The notes under the pieces: model-generated
What the model was told of the DNA's origin: nothing
Seen by the model: the letters and a program-made list of their open reading frames with translations, nothing else
Database searches by the model: none
Assembly: GCA_049698775.1 (NCBI GenBank)
Contig: JBAVYM010000058.1
Location: 26,986-90,985 of the forward strand
Reading direction: 5' to 3'
Origin: REEB76 sp049698775
Lineage (GTDB): Bacteria > Pseudomonadota > Gammaproteobacteria > Natronospirales > REEB76
Length of the DNA stretch: 64,000 bases
Part shown: in pieces, positions 60,909-64,000 of the stretch
How the letters are laid out: every line of letters begins with the position of its first letter
Position numbering within the stretch: position 1 is the first letter of the stretch
Program-made: the position numbers and the translations under genes

Positions 60909-60938
60909 GGCCATTCACCTTAATTGAAAGTTCAATCG

Positions 60939-61682
60939 TCATACCTTGTGCTGTTCGCGGATGAACTCGTTCAGCAATTCGCGCTCATCCGCGCTCAATT
61001 CCAGTTTCTCCACAAGCTCCGGGCGCCGCAGCCAGGTGCGGCCCAGCGCCTGCTTCCGGCGCCAGCGGCGGATGGCCGCATGATCACCATTCATCAATAC
61101 TTCCGGCACGCCCTTGCCGTCAATCTCCTCGGGCCGCGTGTAGTGCGGATAATCCAGCAGGCCATGCATGAACGAATCCTGCGCCGCCGAATCTTCGTCA
61201 CCCAGCGCGCCGGGCAGCAACCTCGCCAGCGCGTCAATCACCACTAGCGCCGGCAGTTCGCCGCCTGAAAGTACGTAATCGCCGATGGACAATTCCTCAT
61301 CCACCTCAGCCTCGATGACGCGCTCGTCCACGCCTTCGTAACGCCCCGCCACCAGCACCAGCGCTTCCAGTGCCGCGAGGCGTTGGGCATCCTGTTGCTC
61401 GAAACGCCGTCCCTGCGGACTCAAATAAATCACCGGAGTATCCGCTCCTGTCGCCTCCCGCGCCGCGTGAATCGCCGCGCGCAGGGGCTGCACTTTCATC
61501 ACCATGCCCGGTCCGCCGCCGAACGGACGGTCGTCCACCGTGTGGTGTTTGTCCGGGGTGTAATCCCGCGGATTCCGGCACCGGACCTGAAGCAATCCAC
61601 GATCCGCGGCACGGCCGGTGACGCCGAACGCCAGCAGCGTAGCCACCATCTCCGGAAACAGCGTCACCACTTCGATGCGCAT
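60939..61682 (-). CDS. trmD: tRNA (guanine37-N1)-methyltransferase
   Basis: A 247-residue SPOUT methyltransferase. VVTLFPEMVATLLAFGVTGR starts it; DDRPFGGGPGMVMKVQPL, VAGRYEGVDERVIEAEVDEE and the knot loop IGDYVLSGGELPALVVIDA bind S-adenosylmethionine. It methylates G37 of several tRNAs to prevent frameshifting. ATG 61682 is the family start. It lies 10 bases after the rimM stop and 30 bases before rplS. Confidence 0.97.
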   Translation of the reverse strand: MRIEVVTLFPEMVATLLAFGVTGRAADRGLLQVRCRNPRDYTPDKHHTVDDRPFGGGPGMVMKVQPLRAAIHAAREATGADTPVIYLSPQGRRFEQQDAQRLAALEALVLVAGRYEGVDERVIEAEVDEELSIGDYVLSGGELPALVVIDALARLLPGALGDEDSAAQDSFMHGLLDYPHYTRPEEIDGKGVPEVLMNGDHAAIRRWRRKQALGRTWLRRPELVEKLELSADERELLNEFIREQHKV

Positions 61683-61692
61683 GACGCTTATC

Positions 61693-62205
61693 CTAGAAAT
61701 CCGGATCCCAGTCCACACGGATCACGCGCGCGTCCAGGTCCACAGCTTTTATCACCGATCCGCGTATGAACGGGATCAGTCGTTCGCGCTCGCCCTGCAC
61801 CACCAGCACATCGTTGGCGCCGGTGGCCAGCAGACTTTTCACGTGCCCGAGCGAACGTTCATCCGCAAGCCTGACTTCCAATCCCACCAGGTCCACCCAG
61901 TAATATTCATCGGGCCGGGTTGCTGCCAACTGGTCGCGCTGTACCGCAATGTTCACACCCGTCAGGGCCGCGGCCTGATCGCGGTCCACGATGCCATCCA
62001 GCCGCGCAATCACGCTTTTGCCGTGGATACGGCCCTCGGCCACCTGCTGCTCGCGCCACGTGCCGTTGTGTTCCAGCAGCCAGCAGCGGTATTCGACAAT
62101 CTTTTCCCTAGGCTCGGTCCAGGAGTGGAGTTTCACCCAGCCCTTGATACCGAAGGCGCCGGTGATTCTGCCGATGACAATGCGCCGCGAAGTGGGTTCG
62201 GTCAT
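61693..62205 (-). CDS. rimM: 16S rRNA processing protein RimM
   Basis: A 170-residue protein: IVIGRITGAFGIKGWVKLHS is the N-terminal RimM signature, and DEYYWVDLVGLEVRLADERS opens the PRC-barrel half, followed by VLVVQGERERLIPFI. It binds S19 and helps mature the 30S head. The length equals typical RimM (about 170-180). It is cotranscribed with rpsP upstream and trmD downstream. Confidence 0.96.
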   Translation of the reverse strand: MTEPTSRRIVIGRITGAFGIKGWVKLHSWTEPREKIVEYRCWLLEHNGTWREQQVAEGRIHGKSVIARLDGIVDRDQAAALTGVNIAVQRDQLAATRPDEYYWVDLVGLEVRLADERSLGHVKSLLATGANDVLVVQGERERLIPFIRGSVIKAVDLDARVIRVDWDPDF

Positions 62206-62225
62206 GGCGCGGGCGGGCGCCGGAA

Positions 62226-62474
62226 TCAGACGGCGACCTTGTGCTCCTTCATGAGATAGGACACACGGTCCGACGGTTGCGCGCCCTTGGACAGCCAGTG
62301 CTTGATGCGCTCCGCGTTCACGCGCAGCACTTCCTCATGACTCGCCGCCACCGGGTTGTAGAAACCGAGGCGCTCGATGTAGCGGCCGTCGCGGGCGGAA
62401 CGGCTGTCGGTCACGATCACGTGGTAAAAGGGGCGCTTCTTAGCGCCGCCGCGCGTCAAACGTATGGTCACCAT
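62226..62474 (-). CDS. rpsP: 30S ribosomal protein S16
   Basis: An 82-residue protein: MVTIRLTRGGAKKRPFYHVI, VTDSRSARDGRYIERLGFYN and WLSKGAQPSDRVSYLMKEH. ATG 62474 follows AGAGGA; a longer open frame upstream is not part of S16. In most gammaproteobacteria ffh lies upstream; here the next gene is a divergent toxin-antitoxin pair. Confidence 0.97.
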   Translation of the reverse strand: MVTIRLTRGGAKKRPFYHVIVTDSRSARDGRYIERLGFYNPVAASHEEVLRVNAERIKHWLSKGAQPSDRVSYLMKEHKVAV

Positions 62475-62674
62475 GGAATCACTATCCTCTGAATGCGAAT
62501 CGGGCCGGCCAGGGATTCCGGCCGCCGCGGGACTGCGCATTTTACGGGAATTTGGCCAAAAGTGAAGAGCTATAAGGACTTGCGGGCGCGGCCGGACCCT
62601 GCATCCCGTTCTGAGGTTTGCCCCATTTGCCGATCCACGCATACACTACCCGTATCTCATCTTGGAACACAGAA

Positions 62675-62911
62675 ATGACTACCGTCTCTATCCGCCTGCC
62701 GGACGAACTTCTGAAGGAAACGGAACGGCGCGCCCGGGAGCTACGCATCCCGCGGGCCGAGTATATCCGCCGCGCCATTGAATCCCTGAATTCCACGGCC
62801 GCCGCCAAACACCGCCACCGCAAGCTCATGGAGGCCTCGCGGCGCGTGCGCGAAACCAGCCTGAAGGTGAATGCCGAATTCGAGGCCATCGAAGACGCCC
62901 CCGATGCGTAG
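62675..62911 (+). CDS. ribbon-helix-helix antitoxin of a MazEF-like pair
   Basis: A 78-residue protein opening with the CopG-type ribbon-helix-helix MTTVSIRLPDELLKETERRA, then RELRIPRAEYIRRAIESLNS, and a charged C-terminal tail for toxin binding. The stop overlaps the toxin start by 8 bases (62904-62911). An imperfect palindrome ATAC-N7-GTAT at 62641-62655 may be its operator. It is divergent from rpsP. Confidence 0.86.
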   Translation: MTTVSIRLPDELLKETERRARELRIPRAEYIRRAIESLNSTAAAKHRHRKLMEASRRVRETSLKVNAEFEAIEDAPDA

Positions 62912-63254
62912 GCGCGGCAGCGTCTGGTTGGCCAACCTGAACCCGGGCCGCGGCACGGAACCCGGGAAAACCCGACCCGTTCTGATCGTGCAAAGCCAGG
63001 CATTGCTGGATGCTGAACATCCTTCCACGCTGATCATTCCATTGACCAGTCAACTCACGGACGATGCCGAGCCCTTGCGCTTGCGTTTGCCTGCTCACGG
63101 CGGCCTCGACAAGAACTCTGATCTATTACTGGATCAATTGCGTGCCATTGACAACGAACGGTTGGTGCAAGGTCCTTTATTCCAATGCTCACGCGAATTC
63201 ATGTCCAAAGTGGACCAGGCATTACTGGAAGTTCTGGAAATCACATTGAGCTGA
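62904..63254 (+). CDS. PemK/MazF-family endoribonuclease toxin
   Basis: A 116-residue MazF-like protein: RRRGSVWLANLNPGRGTEPG then KTRPVLIVQSQALLD is the PemK/MazF start with the catalytic Arg, LIIPLTSQL and LDQLRAIDNERLVQG follow. It should cut single-stranded RNA at short sequence motifs when freed from its antitoxin. The start at ATG 62904 within the antitoxin stop shows translational coupling. Confidence 0.9.
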   Translation: MRRRGSVWLANLNPGRGTEPGKTRPVLIVQSQALLDAEHPSTLIIPLTSQLTDDAEPLRLRLPAHGGLDKNSDLLLDQLRAIDNERLVQGPLFQCSREFMSKVDQALLEVLEITLS

Positions 63255-63312
63255 TCCAAAAGCACTCATTATCCACATACGGCAAAACAGGATGATTTCA
63301 ACCTTTCTGTTT

Positions 63313-63909
63313 TCATTTGTGACGCGGCTGTAATACTCCGTCAGCCACCAATTTCTTTGCGGTCTTTTCGGCTGCCGATTCTATAAGATCATCCCATTTA
63401 GCAAATCCACCCCCACGAGAGTCTGCAGTTGCATACCATGCAATCTTATTGTCGGCAGTTGACCAGAGGGTAGCTTGAAAGCTCGCCCAAGGCTTATGGA
63501 TACTAAATCCGCCATACGTATGAGTTGTACTTGATCCGTTTACAGTGCCGTTAGTGTACGCAGTATCAGAATAAGGATTGACATATGTGTTAGCAGATAC
63601 ATTCGCAGTCCAACTTGTTTCGGTGGTCGGCGGGATATACACAGATGAAGTACCAGATGCTGTTGGCTTCAGGATTACGACTCCGTCCACATGCAATTCG
63701 GCCACACGGCTGGTGATCTGCTGCGATGAGTACGTTTCACCTGGGAAAAATATCTTTAAGGATTCGAGACACCGAACATTAGCAAAATCGCCGAAATATT
63801 CGCAAAGCTGATCCTCGGCATATTGGCGTTGTTCAAGATTCGCAAAACCGCCAAAAACAAGAACCGTGGTAAAGGGGGGTGTAAGAAAGTTTGTGTATTC
63901 GGTCATCCT
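63313..63909 (-). CDS. hypothetical protein, probably lacking its N-terminus
   Basis: The minus-strand frame from ATG 63909 encodes 198 residues: TNFLTPPFTTVLVFGGFANL, EQRQYAEDQLCEYFGDF, then a Thr/Ser-rich middle (TASGTSSVYIPPTTETSW) and a helix near the end (WDDLIESAAEKTAKKLVADG). It resembles lipoproteins whose mature part starts at such a strand, but no signal peptide or lipobox is present. The in-frame extension beyond 63909 reads through the start region of the transposase gene on the opposite strand. The base composition is AT-richer than in neighbours. Likely truncated by the insertion element. Confidence 0.58.
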   Translation of the reverse strand, partial: RMTEYTNFLTPPFTTVLVFGGFANLEQRQYAEDQLCEYFGDFANVRCLESLKIFFPGETYSSQQITSRVAELHVDGVVILKPTASGTSSVYIPPTTETSWTANVSANTYVNPYSDTAYTNGTVNGSSTTHTYGGFSIHKPWASFQATLWSTADNKIAWYATADSRGGGFAKWDDLIESAAEKTAKKLVADGVLQPRHK

Positions 63910-63942
63910 GGCAGAGAGTGCCGAACCATTATAAGGAGTGAC

Positions 63943-64000
63943 GATGACCGTAGCCAAGCCAATGATTTCCAATGATCTGATTGATACCTTGCTGAAAGAC
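63943..64000 (+). mobile_element. start of an IS256-type (Mutator) transposase gene, cut by the window edge
   Basis: ATG 63943 follows ATAAGGAGTGACG, a strong ribosome site, and opens MTVAKPMISNDLIDTLLKD, which resembles the start of IS256-family transposases (a short N-tip, then a (L)IDxLL(K/A) helix). The rest lies outside the window. The left end of the element should be within about 40 bases upstream (near 63905-63930). Confidence 0.62.

Noticed and set aside
63910..63972. An N-terminal extension of the 63313 protein from TTG 63972
   Set aside because: It is the reverse reading of the ribosome site and start of the transposase gene; no signal peptide results, so it is probably not native coding sequence.
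1..64000. tRNA, rRNA and riboswitch candidates
   Set aside because: I looked through the intergenic gaps and found no cloverleaf-like or known riboswitch pattern I could support by eye; a covariance-model scan would be decisive.

Overview
This window looks like a chromosomal segment of a gammaproteobacterium with moderately high GC content (my estimate, high fifties percent). The taxonomic hint is inference. It rests on a CTGT-N8-ACAG LexA box, a DUF3301 gene, a complete arn (lipid A aminoarabinose) operon, a threonine dehydrogenase/KBL pair and the rpsP-rimM-trmD-rplS order. I cannot name the genus; a Xanthomonadales/Nevskiales-like relative is plausible.

Layout. 1-3700: the tail of glpD and a divergent FGGY kinase (+), a conserved hypothetical and a lipoprotein (-), and a decayed fadH remnant. 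3700-9500: a PiuC-type dioxygenase and an AlkA-type glycosylase (-), a 159-bp MITE-like element, then a BON-domain protein, a membrane diguanylate cyclase, DUF3301 and an APC permease (+). 9600-17200, mostly minus: arfB, an HD-GYP phosphodiesterase, lexA with its operator, a GST, an aldo/keto reductase and a copper module (copA, csoR-like). 17300-33000: a coiled-coil/TPR membrane protein, L-serine dehydratase, PutA, a class IV aminotransferase coupled to a sulfotransferase, a kinase-less membrane GAF protein, poxB, an S9 peptidase and an esterase. 33200-44000, minus: icd, then the operon arnT-arnE-arnB-arnC-arnA(formyltransferase)-arnA(dehydrogenase)-membrane GAF paralogue-arnD. ArnA is split into two genes, and a second copy of the membrane GAF protein is inserted ahead of arnD with an ATGA overlap.

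44000-52100 is an accessory/defence island on the minus strand: vapB-vapC-pRiA4b ORF-3-like-NUDIX, a CopG/PIN toxin-antitoxin pair, and a type III restriction-modification locus. In the last, a RelE/ParE-type toxin-antitoxin pair lies between mod and res and is translationally coupled to res. A HigA-like regulator without HigB sits just upstream of mod. 52100-64000: hslR, kbl-tdh (+), sppA, a PLP decarboxylase, a TPR protein, the rplS-trmD-rimM-rpsP ribosomal/tRNA operon (-), a MazEF-like pair (+), and at the edge the start of an IS256-type transposase beside a gene that lacks its N-terminus.

A second theme is dispersed palindromic repeats. At least six families lie between genes. Two of them are also inside open reading frames (mod and arnT), where they are read through in frame as extra peptide. 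The points most worth following up are the mod-antitoxin-toxin-res operon, the in-frame repeats, and the pair of kinase-less 7TM-GAF proteins, one of them inside the arn operon. I saw no rRNA or tRNA genes, no CRISPR array and no replication origin.
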